A stretch of 64,000 nt of DNA from Dryocola boscaweniae (GCF_025215095.1 NZ_JALHAP010000073.1:1-64000); one strand, 5' to 3'. Shown: positions 50,941 through 60,326, numbered from the stretch's first letter. Numbers and translations are program-made. Notes: generated by a model not told the origin, from the letters alone.

Positions 50941-52098
50941 TTGCCGAAGATCCATAACCGCGTACTGCTGCTACTGGTGCTTTTGCTGGTAGCGGCAGGC
51001 GGAGTTCTCCCTTTTATCAATCACGCCGCAAACCGGCTGGTATCGGGGGAACCCCTGGTGCTCAGCCAGTTGCCTGACCATGCGCTTTTACTGCTCGCTC
51101 TTCCAACGGTCATTCTGGCCGGGCTAACCTTTGCTCCCACCCGTCGAATTCCGCTGTTCCTGACTCTGCTTGTTGGTGAGGCGATGTTTATCGCAGCGCT
51201 GGTGATAATGGGCAAAACGGCAGCCTGGTTTGCGCAGGAAGGAAGCAGCGTTGCCCGTACATCCCCCGGCAGCGGTCTTTGGCTGGTGCTGGCGCTGTGC
51301 CTGCTAATGTGCGCCGACGCGATTAATCGTCTGACCCCGAAAGCGCTCTGGCGGCTGCTGCTTAATCTGCAAATCTGGATAGTGCCCGTTGTCCTGCTGC
51401 TGGGCGGTTTCTTTTCCGATCTTTCTCTGCTTAAAGAATACGCCAACCGGCAGGAGGTTTTTGACGACGCGCTAAGTCGCCACCTGGCGCTATTGTTGGG
51501 TACTCTGGTTCCGGCGCTGCTGATTGGCGTGCCGCTCGGCGTACTTTGTTATCAGCGCCCAGGCTTGCAATCATCCGTATTCTCCGTGCTTAACGTGATT
51601 CAGACCGTTCCTTCCGTGGCGCTTTTCGGCCTGCTGATAGCGCCGCTGGCGGGGCTTGCCAAAGTGTTCCCCTGGCTTGGCGCAATAGGCGTCAGCGGCA
51701 TTGGGGTGACGCCCGCATTAATCGCGCTGGTGCTTTATGCGCTGCTGCCGCTGGTTCGCGGCGTTGTCGCAGGCTTGCAGCAGGTGCCGCGTAATATTAT
51801 TGAAAGCGCGGAAGGAATGGGCATGTCGCGGCGGCAAATATTCTGGCGGGCGGAAGTGCCGCTGGCGATGCCGGTACTGTTGCGTAGCCTGCGTGTGGTT
51901 TGCGTGCAAACTATCGGAATGGCGGTTATCGCAGCGTTGATCGGCGCCGGAGGGTTTGGGGCGATTATCTTCCAGGGGCTGCTGAGCAGCGCGCTGGATT
52001 TAGTGCTGCTGGGAGTGATCCCGGTGATTGCGCTGGCCGTAATGCTGGACGCGCTTTTTAAACTGCTCATCTCGTTACTTGAGGCGAAACAGCCATGA
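50941..52098 (+). CDS. yehY: YehY, osmoprotectant ABC transporter permease
   Basis: The 385-residue polytopic protein has the binding-protein-dependent permease block ([21 protein letters not shown], the EAA loop) in its C-terminal half, preceded by an extra set of N-terminal helices as in E. coli YehY (385). No ATG is available: GTG 50935 or TTG 50941 are candidates. TTG 50941 is chosen because AGGA (50930–50933) is then 7 nt away and the length equals E. coli's. Confidence 0.9.
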   Translation: MPKIHNRVLLLLVLLLVAAGGVLPFINHAANRLVSGEPLVLSQLPDHALLLLALPTVILAGLTFAPTRRIPLFLTLLVGEAMFIAALVIMGKTAAWFAQEGSSVARTSPGSGLWLVLALCLLMCADAINRLTPKALWRLLLNLQIWIVPVVLLLGGFFSDLSLLKEYANRQEVFDDALSRHLALLLGTLVPALLIGVPLGVLCYQRPGLQSSVFSVLNVIQTVPSVALFGLLIAPLAGLAKVFPWLGAIGVSGIGVTPALIALVLYALLPLVRGVVAGLQQVPRNIIESAEGMGMSRRQIFWRAEVPLAMPVLLRSLRVVCVQTIGMAVIAALIGAGGFGAIIFQGLLSSALDLVLLGVIPVIALAVMLDALFKLLISLLEAKQP

Positions 52099-53039
52099 TC
52101 GAATTTGACCATGTCAGTAAATACTTCCAGGGGGAAGCGGCGGTCAAAGATCTGTCGCTGACTATCCGGGAAGGGGAGTTCACGGTGCTGATTGGCACTT
52201 CCGGCTCAGGAAAATCCACCACGCTGAAAATGATTAACCGGCTTGTGGAGCACGACGAAGGGCGAATTCGCTTCGCCGGCGAAGAGATCCGTAATTTTGA
52301 TGCCAAAGCGCTGCGCCGCCGGATGGGATATGCGATTCAGTCCATCGGCCTGTTTCCCCACTGGAACGTGGCGCAGAACATTGCCACGGTGCCGCAGCTT
52401 CTGAAATGGCCAAAGGCGCGAATCGAGGCGCGCATTGACGAATTATTAGATTTGCTCGGCCTTGAAGCCGCGCAATTCCGCGAGCGCTATCCGCATCAGC
52501 TTTCCGGCGGACAACAGCAGCGAGTCGGCGTGGCACGCGCGCTGGCAGCCGACCCGGAAGTTCTGCTGATGGATGAGCCTTTTGGCGCGCTTGATCCGGT
52601 AACCCGAGCGGCGCTTCAGCAGGAAATTGTGCGCATCCACAATCTGCTAGGACGCACCATTGTGCTGGTCACGCATGACATTGAAGAAGCGTTAAGGCTT
52701 GCGGATCGCATCGTGCTGATGGACGGCGGGCAGATTATCCAGCAGGGAACGCCGCTGGAATTGCTGACGAATCCGGCCAATGACTTTGCCCGGGATTTCT
52801 TTGGCCGCAGCGAGCTTGGCGTGCGGCTGCTGTCGTTACGTCAGGTTGTTAACAGTTTACGCGTCGACGAGCATATCGAAGGCGAGCCTATCAAAGCCGA
52901 TCTTAGCCTGCGTGAGGCGCTGTCGCTGTTTGTTGACCGACAGTGCCAGCAATTGCCGGTGGTGGATGAGAAAGGCGTGCCGTGTGGCGTGCTGCATTTC
53001 AGCGACCTGGTGCGGGGTGAACATGCGACTAATCGCTGA
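52095..53039 (+). CDS. yehX: YehX, osmoprotectant ABC transporter ATPase
   Basis: The 314-residue ATPase has Walker [10 protein letters not shown] (34–42), signature LSGGQQQR, Walker [14 protein letters not shown] and a C-terminal regulatory CBS-like segment (from about 260). It is coupled to yehY by an ATGA overlap and overlaps yehW by 17 bp. It supplies energy to the OsmF-YehYW importer at the inner membrane. Confidence 0.94.
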   Translation: MIEFDHVSKYFQGEAAVKDLSLTIREGEFTVLIGTSGSGKSTTLKMINRLVEHDEGRIRFAGEEIRNFDAKALRRRMGYAIQSIGLFPHWNVAQNIATVPQLLKWPKARIEARIDELLDLLGLEAAQFRERYPHQLSGGQQQRVGVARALAADPEVLLMDEPFGALDPVTRAALQQEIVRIHNLLGRTIVLVTHDIEEALRLADRIVLMDGGQIIQQGTPLELLTNPANDFARDFFGRSELGVRLLSLRQVVNSLRVDEHIEGEPIKADLSLREALSLFVDRQCQQLPVVDEKGVPCGVLHFSDLVRGEHATNR

Positions 53040-53754
53040 TCCCCTGCTGTGGCTGCTGGCTTTGTTTATCGCGCTGCTTTTTTTGATGCCCCATACCAGC
53101 GCATTGTTTAGCTGGCTGTTTCCCGAGCTTGCAAGGCCGATGTATCAACAGGACAGTTTTAGCTCTCTGGCGCTCGCACACCTGACGCTGGTGGCGGTTT
53201 CAAGCCTGGTGGCGGTAGTGGTTGGCGTGGGGCTGGGTATCGCAGTAACGCGTCCCGCAGGGCTTGAATTTCGCTCGTTGGTGGAAACGATAACCGCCGC
53301 AGGACAAACATTTCCCCCCGTAGCCGTGCTGGCCATTGCCGTGCCAGTCATGGGATTCGGGCAGCAGCCGGCAATTATCGCGCTGGTGCTCTATGGCCTG
53401 TTGCCGATATTGCAGGGTACGCTGGCGGGTATTGGCGCGGTGCCTGAAGCGACGCGAGAAGTTGCTTTTGGCGCGGGAATGAGCCGCTGGCAGGTGCTGC
53501 GTAAAGTTGAGCTGCCGCTGGCGGCGCCGGTGATTCTGGCGGGAGTGCGGACTTCGGTGATCATTAATATCGGAACGGCGACCATCGCCTCGACGGTTGG
53601 GGCCAATACGCTCGGCTCGCCCATCATTATCGGTCTGAGCGGCTTTAACACCGCATATGTGATTCAGGGGGCCATCCTGGTGGCGCTGGCGGCGATAGTC
53701 ACCGACCGCCTGTTTGAACGCCTGTTGCGTTACATTACGCGTTATGAAGGATAA
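53023..53754 (+). CDS. yehW: YehW, osmoprotectant ABC transporter permease
   Basis: The 243-residue protein equals E. coli YehW in length, with six membrane helices and the EAA loop [27 protein letters not shown] 53023 ([12 protein letters not shown]) lies within the end of yehX; the longer frame before it is the yehX shadow. Its 3' end overlaps yohO by 20 bp, tail-to-tail. Confidence 0.94.
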   Translation: MRLIADPLLWLLALFIALLFLMPHTSALFSWLFPELARPMYQQDSFSSLALAHLTLVAVSSLVAVVVGVGLGIAVTRPAGLEFRSLVETITAAGQTFPPVAVLAIAVPVMGFGQQPAIIALVLYGLLPILQGTLAGIGAVPEATREVAFGAGMSRWQVLRKVELPLAAPVILAGVRTSVIINIGTATIASTVGANTLGSPIIIGLSGFNTAYVIQGAILVALAAIVTDRLFERLLRYITRYEG

Positions 53755-53842
53755 CGATGTAACCCATCAGTATTACGCCGCCAATGCCGCCGATGGCCAT
53801 CACCAGCATGCCGCCGACGATGGCAAGTTTAGATAATTTCAT
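53735..53842 (-). CDS. yohO: YohO, 35-residue membrane protein
   Basis: The minus strand encodes 35 residues beginning [19 protein letters not shown] and ending ILHNA. Length and the GGIGGV…GY core match E. coli YohO. GGGAG precedes the ATG. It is a single-helix peptide of unknown function. In E. coli it also lies between mlrA and yehW, which supports the call. Confidence 0.82.
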   Translation of the reverse strand: MKLSKLAIVGGMLVMAIGGIGGVILMGYIVILHNA

Positions 53843-53910
53843 TTTTCGCTCCCAATGTGACGGAGGCGATTATAAAGCGAAGCCGACTTGTTAATGAACC
53901 TTTAAATGCC

Positions 53911-54669
53911 TTAAGTAATGCGAGTGGGTTCACGTCCGTGGCTGGTGAGCGGGAAAACAGGCAGACCGGCGCAGCGCCACTGCTCCAGTTGATTGAGCTG
54001 ATGGTCGGTCGGCGTTTCGCCGCACCACACCAGAATGGTCTGCTGCGGAAAAAGTTCGGGCCGCACGCTGCTTAGCGGGTGCGCGAGCACGTCAACGCGC
54101 CAGCCTTGTTGAACTGCCATCCAGGCCGCCATCCATAAATGCGTGGTATCCTGCGTGTTCCAGCCGATTAAAAGCGCGTCTTTGCCGCTGTGTTTACGTG
54201 CTGAGGCAAGGCACAGCGCGATGTAGTTAATCAGCGCGCCGTCAAGCAGGCTTAAGAGCGTATTGAGCGTAACCTGCTGGCATTGCAGGCGACGACGCAG
54301 CGGGGTGTAGAGCTGCATGACAAGCGTTTCTGCGGGATAATCGCGCCCCATATCGGCAATCCAGGCGCGTAATCGGTTAGGGTTGCCGCACTGAAGATGG
54401 CTTAACAGGGCTTCCTGCCTTTCGCGCCAGCCGGTATCCAGATCCTTTTCTTCTCCGCTAAGCAGCGCTTTGACTTTACTGACCTGTACGCCGTTTTCAA
54501 TCCAGCGTTTTATCTCGCGAATGCGATCGATATCGGCGTCGTCGAACAGGCGATGCCCGCCGTCGGTGCGTTGTGGTTTGAGAAGTCCGTAGCGCCTTTG
54601 CCAGGCGCGCAACGTCACGGGATTGATATCGCAAAGCGCAGCCACTTCTCCGATGGAATAAAGCGCCAT
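53911..54669 (-). CDS. mlrA: MlrA, MerR-like regulator of curli and biofilm genes
   Basis: The 252-residue protein (E. coli 243) has a MerR-type HTH at residues about 3–70 (YSIGEVAALCDINPVTLRAWQRRYGLLKPQRTDGGHRLF) and a C-terminal domain related to cobalamin-binding folds without the usual B12 motif. In E. coli, MlrA works with cyclic-di-GMP enzymes to activate csgD. It closes the block that corresponds to E. coli 48 min. Confidence 0.92.
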   Translation of the reverse strand: MALYSIGEVAALCDINPVTLRAWQRRYGLLKPQRTDGGHRLFDDADIDRIREIKRWIENGVQVSKVKALLSGEEKDLDTGWRERQEALLSHLQCGNPNRLRAWIADMGRDYPAETLVMQLYTPLRRRLQCQQVTLNTLLSLLDGALINYIALCLASARKHSGKDALLIGWNTQDTTHLWMAAWMAVQQGWRVDVLAHPLSSVRPELFPQQTILVWCGETPTDHQLNQLEQWRCAGLPVFPLTSHGREPTRIT

Positions 54670-54771
54670 GATGTCCCCAAAGCCGGCCCGGGAAGTCCCC
54701 GTTTAACTGTAGCCATTGCGGCTGACTCTGGGAAGTTTTGCTGATTTTTTCTGCGAGTGGCGTTCAACTAT

Positions 54772-54813
54772 TCAGGGCGAGATAAGCACAAGTCAGGGCG
54801 AGATAAGCACAAG
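54772..54813. repeat. Tandem 21-bp duplication upstream of mlrA
   Basis: The unit TCAGGGCGAGATAAGCACAAG occurs twice without a gap (54772–54792 and 54793–54813), at the boundary between mlrA and roxA. It contains GAGATAAGC, reminiscent of the REP core, but has no palindrome. It may stem from replication slippage. Confidence 0.8.
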
Positions 54814-54841
54814 CGCCTCCCGCCCAACGACGCCAGCGGCA

Positions 54842-55966
54842 TTAATCCTCGAAATACCAGTAACCCTGGTTTACCAGCCCGGTCAGCACCTCGATGAAAG
54901 CGTCATCCTGCAATGCTGAACCCAGCTCTTTGCGGCTAACTGTCGTATAGCGGCAAAGTGCGTCTGCTGCTTCATGCCGGGACGTTATCAGCGGTTCGCT
55001 GTTTACAAAGAAGCTGTCGCCCACGTTCAAAACGCGCAGGCCGCTCAGGCGGGTCAGGCTATCGCCTTGCAGCAGCGCATCAAGGATTTCCGACGGTTCA
55101 TAAGGCGGCTCGGCAGGCGCAATATCCAGCTCGTGTCGCACGGTAGTGGCAAAACGCCCGAACCACTGTTTGAAATCCTCCGGCTGGTTAATCATCGCCA
55201 TCATCATGCTGCGCAGGCGGTCAAGCTCGTAGTCTTCCACTTTGCCGGGATGCTCGCGCAGCGTTAAGTCCGGATCGCTGTAATGCCCGCCGCCCAGATC
55301 GTTTTCCAGCGCGTAATCGGCAAAGCTGCTGATCAAATCGCGGCCATTCGGCCCGCGAAAACCAACGGAATAGTTAAGCGCGGTTTCATGGGTAAAGCCG
55401 TCGTGCGGGAAGCCTGGCGGGATGTAGAGAATGTCGCCCGGCGCCAGGTCTTCATCGATAATTGGCGTGAACGGGTCAACATGCAACAGCGCAGGATGCG
55501 GGCAGAACTGGCGCATCGGAAGCTTATCGCCTACGCGCCAGCGGCGGCGGCCCATTCCCTGAATAATAAACACATCATACTGATCGATATGTGGTCCAAC
55601 GCCGCCGCCCGGCACGGAGAAGGAGATCATCAGATCGTCCAGACGCCAGTCCGGCAGCACGCGGAAAGGACGCACCAGGCCCGCTGACGGTTCATGCCAG
55701 TGGTTGACGGCCTGCGCCAGCAGCGACCAGCCCGTTTCACCCAGATTATCGAAATTCTCAAAAGGTCCGTTGCTGGCATGCCATTGCCCGTCTTCGCTAT
55801 GGCTGACAAGGCGGCTGTCCACTTCAGGCTCCATCGCCAGGCCCGCCAGTTCATCTGGCGTAATAGGATCGACAAAATTCGGGAAAGCGTTTTTCAATAC
55901 GACCGGCTGTTTTTGCCAATATTTTTCTAAAAATTCTTGCCAGTCTAAGGTGAGTTGATAAGCCAT
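54842..55966 (-). CDS. roxA: RoxA (YcfD), ribosomal-protein L16 arginine 3-hydroxylase
   Basis: The 374-residue JmjC-type 2-oxoglutarate oxygenase (E. coli 373) has the iron-binding facial triad His126, Asp128 (GPHIDQYDVF) and His188 (FPHDGFTHE). It hydroxylates an arginine of L16. ATG 55966 (MAYQLTLDWQ) is chosen; upstream residues in the longer frame are not family-like. In E. coli roxA follows phoQ; here it lies between mlrA and dinG. Confidence 0.94.
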   Translation of the reverse strand: MAYQLTLDWQEFLEKYWQKQPVVLKNAFPNFVDPITPDELAGLAMEPEVDSRLVSHSEDGQWHASNGPFENFDNLGETGWSLLAQAVNHWHEPSAGLVRPFRVLPDWRLDDLMISFSVPGGGVGPHIDQYDVFIIQGMGRRRWRVGDKLPMRQFCPHPALLHVDPFTPIIDEDLAPGDILYIPPGFPHDGFTHETALNYSVGFRGPNGRDLISSFADYALENDLGGGHYSDPDLTLREHPGKVEDYELDRLRSMMMAMINQPEDFKQWFGRFATTVRHELDIAPAEPPYEPSEILDALLQGDSLTRLSGLRVLNVGDSFFVNSEPLITSRHEAADALCRYTTVSRKELGSALQDDAFIEVLTGLVNQGYWYFED

Positions 55967-56102
55967 AGTTTCATACCAGTGGGAGGACAAACGGCTTTGA
56001 TTATAGTGACGGACTGTGCGACGCCGCTTTGTCATTGGTCAAGGCCGGGTGGATGACTTAACAACAAAAAATAATGCCGTCCGGGGGCGAAAAGTGGGAC
56101 AA

Positions 56103-56122
56103 TAGTGGCTGTTTATACAGTA
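56103..56122. promoter_or_regulatory. LexA-like (SOS) box of dinG
   Basis: TAGTG, ten bases, CAGTA (56103–56122) keeps the LexA layout with one deviating half-site (G in place of the expected C). E. coli dinG has a similarly imperfect box. It ends 12 bp before the dinG ATG. Confidence 0.72.
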
Positions 56123-56134
56123 GAAGTGGTGTTC

Positions 56135-58312
56135 ATGGCTTTGTCCTCGGCGCAAAAAGCGCAAATCGCCGCCTGGTATAAGGCGCTACAGCAGCAGATC
56201 CCGGACTTTATTCCGCGTCCTCCACAGCGGCAGATGATTGCCGAGGTGGCGAAAACGCTCGCGGGTGAAGAGGGCCGTCATCTGGCGATTGAGGCTCCGA
56301 CGGGCGTGGGTAAAACGCTCTCATATCTTATTCCCGGCATCGCTATTGCGCGTGGGGAACAAAAAACGCTGGTGGTCAGCACCGCAAACGTAGCCTTGCA
56401 GGATCAGATATTCAGTAAAGACCTGCCGCTGCTGCGCAAAATCATCCCGGATCTAAAATTCACCGCCGCCTTCGGACGCGGGCGCTACGTTTGTCCGCGT
56501 AATCTGGCGGCGTTAGCCACCGATAACCAGGCGCAGGGGGATTTGCTCGCCTTCCTTGATGATGAACTGGCCCCCGCCAGCAAAGACGAACAGCAGCGCT
56601 GCGCAAAGCTGAAAACCGAGCTTGATGCCTATAAATGGGACGGCATACGCGACCATAATGCTCAGGCCATTGACGACAATCTCTGGCGGAGAATGAGCAC
56701 GGATAAGGCCAGTTGCCTTGGCCGCAACTGTCACTGGTATCGCGAATGCCCGTTCTTCGTGGCGCGCCGTGAAATCGACGAAGCGGAAGTGGTGGTCGCC
56801 AACCACGCGCTGGTGATGGCGGCAATGGAAAGCGACGCCGTCCTGCCGGAGGCGAAAAACCTGCTGCTGGTGCTTGATGAAGGGCACCATCTTCCGGATG
56901 TCGCCCGCGACGCGCTGGAAATGAGCGCAGAAATTACCCCCGGCTACAGCCGCCTGCAGCTCGATTTATTCTGCAAGCTGGTGGAAACCTGCATGGCGCA
57001 GTTCCGTCCGAAAAGCCCGCCGCCGCTCACCTCGCCGGAGCGTCTCACAAATCATTGCGATGAAATACACGAACTGCTCAGCTCGTTTTGCGGCATCGTA
57101 AAATTGTGGATGCCGGGCGAGTTTGAGAGCGAGCACCGTTTTGAAATGGGCGTGCTGCCCGAAGAAATCATGGTTATCTGTCAGCGGCTGGCAAAACTGA
57201 TGGAAGCTTTACGCAGCCTCGCCGAAGCGCTGCAGGGCGATCTCAGTGAAAAAACCGGTAGCCATGACGTGGTGCGCGTGCATCGGGCTCTGTTGCAAAT
57301 GAACCGCGCGCTGGGCTATTTCGAAACCCAAAGTAAACTCTGGCGTCTTTCCGCCATGGATCAGGCGTCGGGCGCACCGGTATCCAAGTGGGTAACGCGG
57401 GAAAATCGGGAAGGGGTGCCGCATATCTTCTTCCATTGCGTGGGCATCCGGGTAAGCGATCAGCTCGAAAAATTAGTCTGGCGCAACGTGCCGCACGTGA
57501 TTGTTACCTCGGCCACGCTGCGCTCGCTTAATAAATTCGACCGCCTGCAAGAGATGAGCGGGCTGCGTGAAAAAGCGGGCGATCGGTTTATTGCACTGGA
57601 TTCGCCGTTTAACCATGTCGAGCAGGGCAAGCTGGTTATCCCCCAGCTCACGGTTGAACCCACAATGGAAAACGAACCGCAGCATATCGCTGAAATGGCC
57701 GCGTTTTTCCGAGCCGAACTCGCAAAAGGTGAGCACAAAGGCATGCTGGTGCTGTTTGCCAGCAACCGCGCGATGCAACTGTTTCTTACTCACGTTACCG
57801 ATCTGCGTTTGACCCTGCTGGTGCAGGGCGATCAGCCGCGCTACAGGCTGGTGGAGTTGCATCGTAAGCGCGTGGAGCAGGGCGAAACCAGCGCGCTGGT
57901 CGGGCTGCAATCCTTTGCCGAAGGGCTAGATTTAAAAGGCGACCTGCTAAGCCAGGTGCATATTCATAAAATCGCTTTTCCGCCGGTAGACAGCCCGGTG
58001 GTGGTCACGGAAGGCGAATGGTTGAAAAGCCTCAGGCGCTATCCTTTTGAAGTACAGAGTTTACCTGCCGCCTCATTTAATCTTATCCAGCAGGTCGGAC
58101 GTTTGATTCGTAGCCACGGCTGTTATGGTGAAGTGGTGATTTATGACCGCCGCCTGCTGACTAAAAATTATGGCCAGCGTCTGCTGGGTGCTTTGCCGGT
58201 GTTTCCTATTACCCAGCCGCCCGCACCTGCGGCTAAACTGATTGCAACAACGCCTAAAAAGAAAGAAACAGCGCGGCGAAAACGAGTGAGCAAAAACTAC
58301 CAGGGGAGCTGA
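56135..58312 (+). CDS. dinG: ATP-dependent 5'-3' DNA helicase DinG
   Basis: The 725-residue XPD-like SF2 helicase (E. coli 716) has Walker A APTGVGKT (54–61), DEGH, and the iron-sulfur ligands in GRYVCPRN and ASCLGRNCHWYRECPFF. The helicase block QQVGRLIRSHG lies near the end, followed by a basic tail. It removes R-loops and helps forks pass transcription. The ATG at 56135 aligns with E. coli; an earlier in-frame start at 56105 lies within the LexA box. Confidence 0.96.
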   Translation: MALSSAQKAQIAAWYKALQQQIPDFIPRPPQRQMIAEVAKTLAGEEGRHLAIEAPTGVGKTLSYLIPGIAIARGEQKTLVVSTANVALQDQIFSKDLPLLRKIIPDLKFTAAFGRGRYVCPRNLAALATDNQAQGDLLAFLDDELAPASKDEQQRCAKLKTELDAYKWDGIRDHNAQAIDDNLWRRMSTDKASCLGRNCHWYRECPFFVARREIDEAEVVVANHALVMAAMESDAVLPEAKNLLLVLDEGHHLPDVARDALEMSAEITPGYSRLQLDLFCKLVETCMAQFRPKSPPPLTSPERLTNHCDEIHELLSSFCGIVKLWMPGEFESEHRFEMGVLPEEIMVICQRLAKLMEALRSLAEALQGDLSEKTGSHDVVRVHRALLQMNRALGYFETQSKLWRLSAMDQASGAPVSKWVTRENREGVPHIFFHCVGIRVSDQLEKLVWRNVPHVIVTSATLRSLNKFDRLQEMSGLREKAGDRFIALDSPFNHVEQGKLVIPQLTVEPTMENEPQHIAEMAAFFRAELAKGEHKGMLVLFASNRAMQLFLTHVTDLRLTLLVQGDQPRYRLVELHRKRVEQGETSALVGLQSFAEGLDLKGDLLSQVHIHKIAFPPVDSPVVVTEGEWLKSLRRYPFEVQSLPAASFNLIQQVGRLIRSHGCYGEVVIYDRRLLTKNYGQRLLGALPVFPITQPPAPAAKLIATTPKKKETARRKRVSKNYQGS

Positions 58313-58314
58313 AA

Positions 58315-59283
58315 ATGGATTATCGCAAGATTATAAAAGAGATAGGGCGCGGCAAGAACCACGCCAGAGATCTGGATTTTGACACCGCGCGCGGGTTGTA
58401 CGCCCATATGCTTAACGGCGCGGTACCGGAGCTTGAACTTGGCGGAGTGCTTATCGCGCTGCGTATTAAAGGCGAAGGCGAGGCGGAAATGCTGGGCTTC
58501 TACGAAGCGATGAAGCAGCACCTTATTTCCCTTACGCCGCCGGTCAATAAACCGATGCCAATTGTCATCCCTTCTTATAACGGCGCGCGTAAGCAGGCGA
58601 ACCTGACTCCGCTGCTGGCGATGCTCCTTAATCGTCTGGGTTATCCGGTAGTAGTGCATGGCGTAAGCCACGATCCGACGCGCGTGTTAACCGAAACCAT
58701 CTTCACGCTGCTGGGAATTGAGCCAACGCTGCATGCAGGCCAGGCCCAGGCGAAGCTGGAAGCGCATCATCCGGTGTATATACCTATTAGCACGCTGTGC
58801 CCGCCGATGGAAAATCAGCTCGCGATGCGCTGGCGCATGGGCGTTCGTAACAGCGCGCATACGCTTGCGAAACTGGCTACCCCATTTGAAGAAAATGCCG
58901 CGCTGCGTCTTGCCAGCGTGTCGCATCCGGAATATGTCCCGAAGGTAGCGAAATTCTTTGCAGATATCGGCGGGCGCGGCCTGCTGATGCACGGTACGGA
59001 AGGCGAAGTGTACGCCAATCCGCAGCGCTGCCCGCAAATAAGCCTGATTGACAGCCACGGCACGCGGGTGGTAAGCGAGCGGCAGACGGAGATAAATGCA
59101 GAAGATATCGCGCTGCCTGCGGCGAAGGATCCGGAGATTACCGCGCGCTGGATTGAACGCTGCGTAGCGGGCGTGGAGCCGGTTCCACAATCGCTAAAAA
59201 CGCAGATGGCCTGCTGCCTGGTAGCAACGGGTGAAGCGCAAACGCTGGAAGCAGGGCTTGCACGAGTCGACCAGACGTTTTGA
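58315..59283 (+). CDS. ybiB: YbiB, TrpD2-like DNA-binding protein
   Basis: The 322-residue protein (E. coli 320) has the anthranilate phosphoribosyltransferase fold (LLAMLLNRLGYPVVVHGVSHDPTRVLTETIF). E. coli YbiB is reported to lack that activity and to bind nucleic acid, and is LexA-controlled with dinG. It begins 2 bp after the dinG stop, so it shares the dinG promoter. Confidence 0.93.
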   Translation: MDYRKIIKEIGRGKNHARDLDFDTARGLYAHMLNGAVPELELGGVLIALRIKGEGEAEMLGFYEAMKQHLISLTPPVNKPMPIVIPSYNGARKQANLTPLLAMLLNRLGYPVVVHGVSHDPTRVLTETIFTLLGIEPTLHAGQAQAKLEAHHPVYIPISTLCPPMENQLAMRWRMGVRNSAHTLAKLATPFEENAALRLASVSHPEYVPKVAKFFADIGGRGLLMHGTEGEVYANPQRCPQISLIDSHGTRVVSERQTEINAEDIALPAAKDPEITARWIERCVAGVEPVPQSLKTQMACCLVATGEAQTLEAGLARVDQTF

Positions 59284-59298
59284 TGCTGAATGTCAGGC

Positions 59299-59328
59299 AA
59301 AAAAAAGCCTGCGGTAAGGGCCGCAGGC
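59299..59328 (-). terminator. Terminator of ybiJ
   Basis: Read on the minus strand, GCCTGCGG (59328–59321) and CCGCAGGC (59314–59307) form a stem followed by a run of eight T. It lies downstream of ybiJ and just beyond the convergent ybiB. Between it and ybiJ are three short direct repeats of the form CAAGGGT. Confidence 0.82.
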
Positions 59329-59442
59329 ATCAAGGGTAACATCAAGGGTCAAACAAGGGTCGGAGCAGCGCTCCAGATGAGGGTTAAATTAAAGCATTAC
59401 AACATTTCACAGGGTTAAAACTTTACATCTTTGCTCTACAAC

Positions 59443-59703
59443 TTATTTGTAGATAACAGCGGTGCCGCTCATTTTGCCGTTAGTGTTAGCAGAGGTGATT
59501 GAGTACGCTTTTGCCCCAGCCTGATCCGCTTTCTGAGCCAGTTCTGCTTCCAGTCCATCCAGCGTTGTCGCGCCTTGCACAGAGACCACGCCCATTTTAT
59601 TCAGGTTCTGAGCTTCAGCGGAGCTGACAGATTGCGCAGCAAACGCGCCAAAGGAAAGAGTTGAAAGAGCGATGGCGGCAACAGCATATTTGATGGTTTT
59701 CAT
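59443..59703 (-). CDS. ybiJ: YbiJ-type DUF1471 periplasmic peptide
   Basis: The 86-residue protein has a signal peptide (MKTIKYAVAAIALSTLSFGAFA) and a DUF1471/YhcN domain ending GTAVIYK. Family members (YbiJ, McbA, YhcN, BhsA) respond to stress and influence biofilm. ATG 59703 is preferred; the longer frame adds 37 residues without family features. Two perfect CRP-type sites lie upstream. A similar gene lies 360 bp further on, so assignment to ybiJ and not mcbA is by order. Confidence 0.82.
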   Translation of the reverse strand: MKTIKYAVAAIALSTLSFGAFAAQSVSSAEAQNLNKMGVVSVQGATTLDGLEAELAQKADQAGAKAYSITSANTNGKMSGTAVIYK

Positions 59704-60065
59704 AGTTAATCTCTCGCAGGTTATTCTGTTAAGGTGACGTTGTTCCGTCGATGTGATTATGGTCACACGTATAAGTAGAATAATAAATCGAAGAGAATTG
59801 ACCACGTTGTTCAAAAAAATTGAACACGTTATAACCTGTTGAATTTGGTATAAATTAACCAGTAGTTGGGGTTTTGTGTGACGATGATCACATTAATGCC
59901 TCGTTTAAGGCATTTTTTGCTACTTTTTTGTAGCGCTGGTTGTGCCTGATAAGCAACCGCTTGCGGGGGGAAATTGTCTTCAGAAAGAAAGTGGAACGAA
60001 AAACGGTTTCCGATGAAGGAAACCGTTAGGGGATGAAGTTAAGCATCTTGCGTTACTGTTCCGGG
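59704..60065. promoter_or_regulatory. ybiJ upstream region with two consensus CRP sites
   Basis: This AT-rich region of about 360 bp has no gene. TGTGA-N6-TCACA occurs exactly at 59752–59767 and again at 59877–59892, 125 bp apart, both fitting the CRP consensus without mismatch in the core pentamers. The nearer lies about 50 bp upstream of the ybiJ ATG, the farther about 175 bp. The terminator of the upstream minus-strand gene is at its other end. Confidence 0.7.
59997..60027 (-). terminator. Terminator of the McbA-like gene
   Basis: AACGGTTTCC (60002–60011) and GGAAACCGTT (60018–60027) form a 10-bp stem. On the minus strand it is followed by a T-run, ending transcription of the gene at 60066–60326. 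Confidence 0.78.
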
Positions 60066-60326
60066 TTATTTGTAAATGGTGGCGGTACCGTACATGTGGT
60101 TGTCGCCGCCGGCGGAGTTAATCACAAAACCTGTTGCACCTTGTTCTTTTGCTTTTTCAGCCAGCTTATTCTGCAGTTCGTCGAGAGTGCGCGCGTTACT
60201 TGCAGAAACGGTTCCCGCCGGACGGAGCTGGCCGGTTTGGTTATCCATCATTTCCTGAGCTGCCAGGGTAGCAAAAGGAAGTGCAGCAAGGGTGACAACC
60301 GCAGAAAAATATAGCAATTTTTTCAT
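60066..60326 (-). CDS. McbA-like DUF1471 periplasmic peptide
   Basis: The 86-residue protein has a signal peptide (MKKLLYFSAVVTLAALPFATLA) and a DUF1471 domain with ARTLDELQNKLAEKAKEQGATGFVI and ending GTATIYK, similar to its neighbour YbiJ. ATG 60326 is chosen since GAGG is 8 nt upstream; ATG 60329 is the alternative. E. coli has mcbA at this side of ybiO, where McbA suppresses mucoidy and affects biofilm. Orthology is probable but not certain. Confidence 0.78.
   Translation of the reverse strand: MKKLLYFSAVVTLAALPFATLAAQEMMDNQTGQLRPAGTVSASNARTLDELQNKLAEKAKEQGATGFVINSAGGDNHMYGTATIYK

Noticed and set aside
54772..54813. Possible CRISPR-like repeat
   Set aside because: Two copies abut without a spacer, so this is a plain tandem duplication. 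No other regular repeat–spacer series exists in the window.
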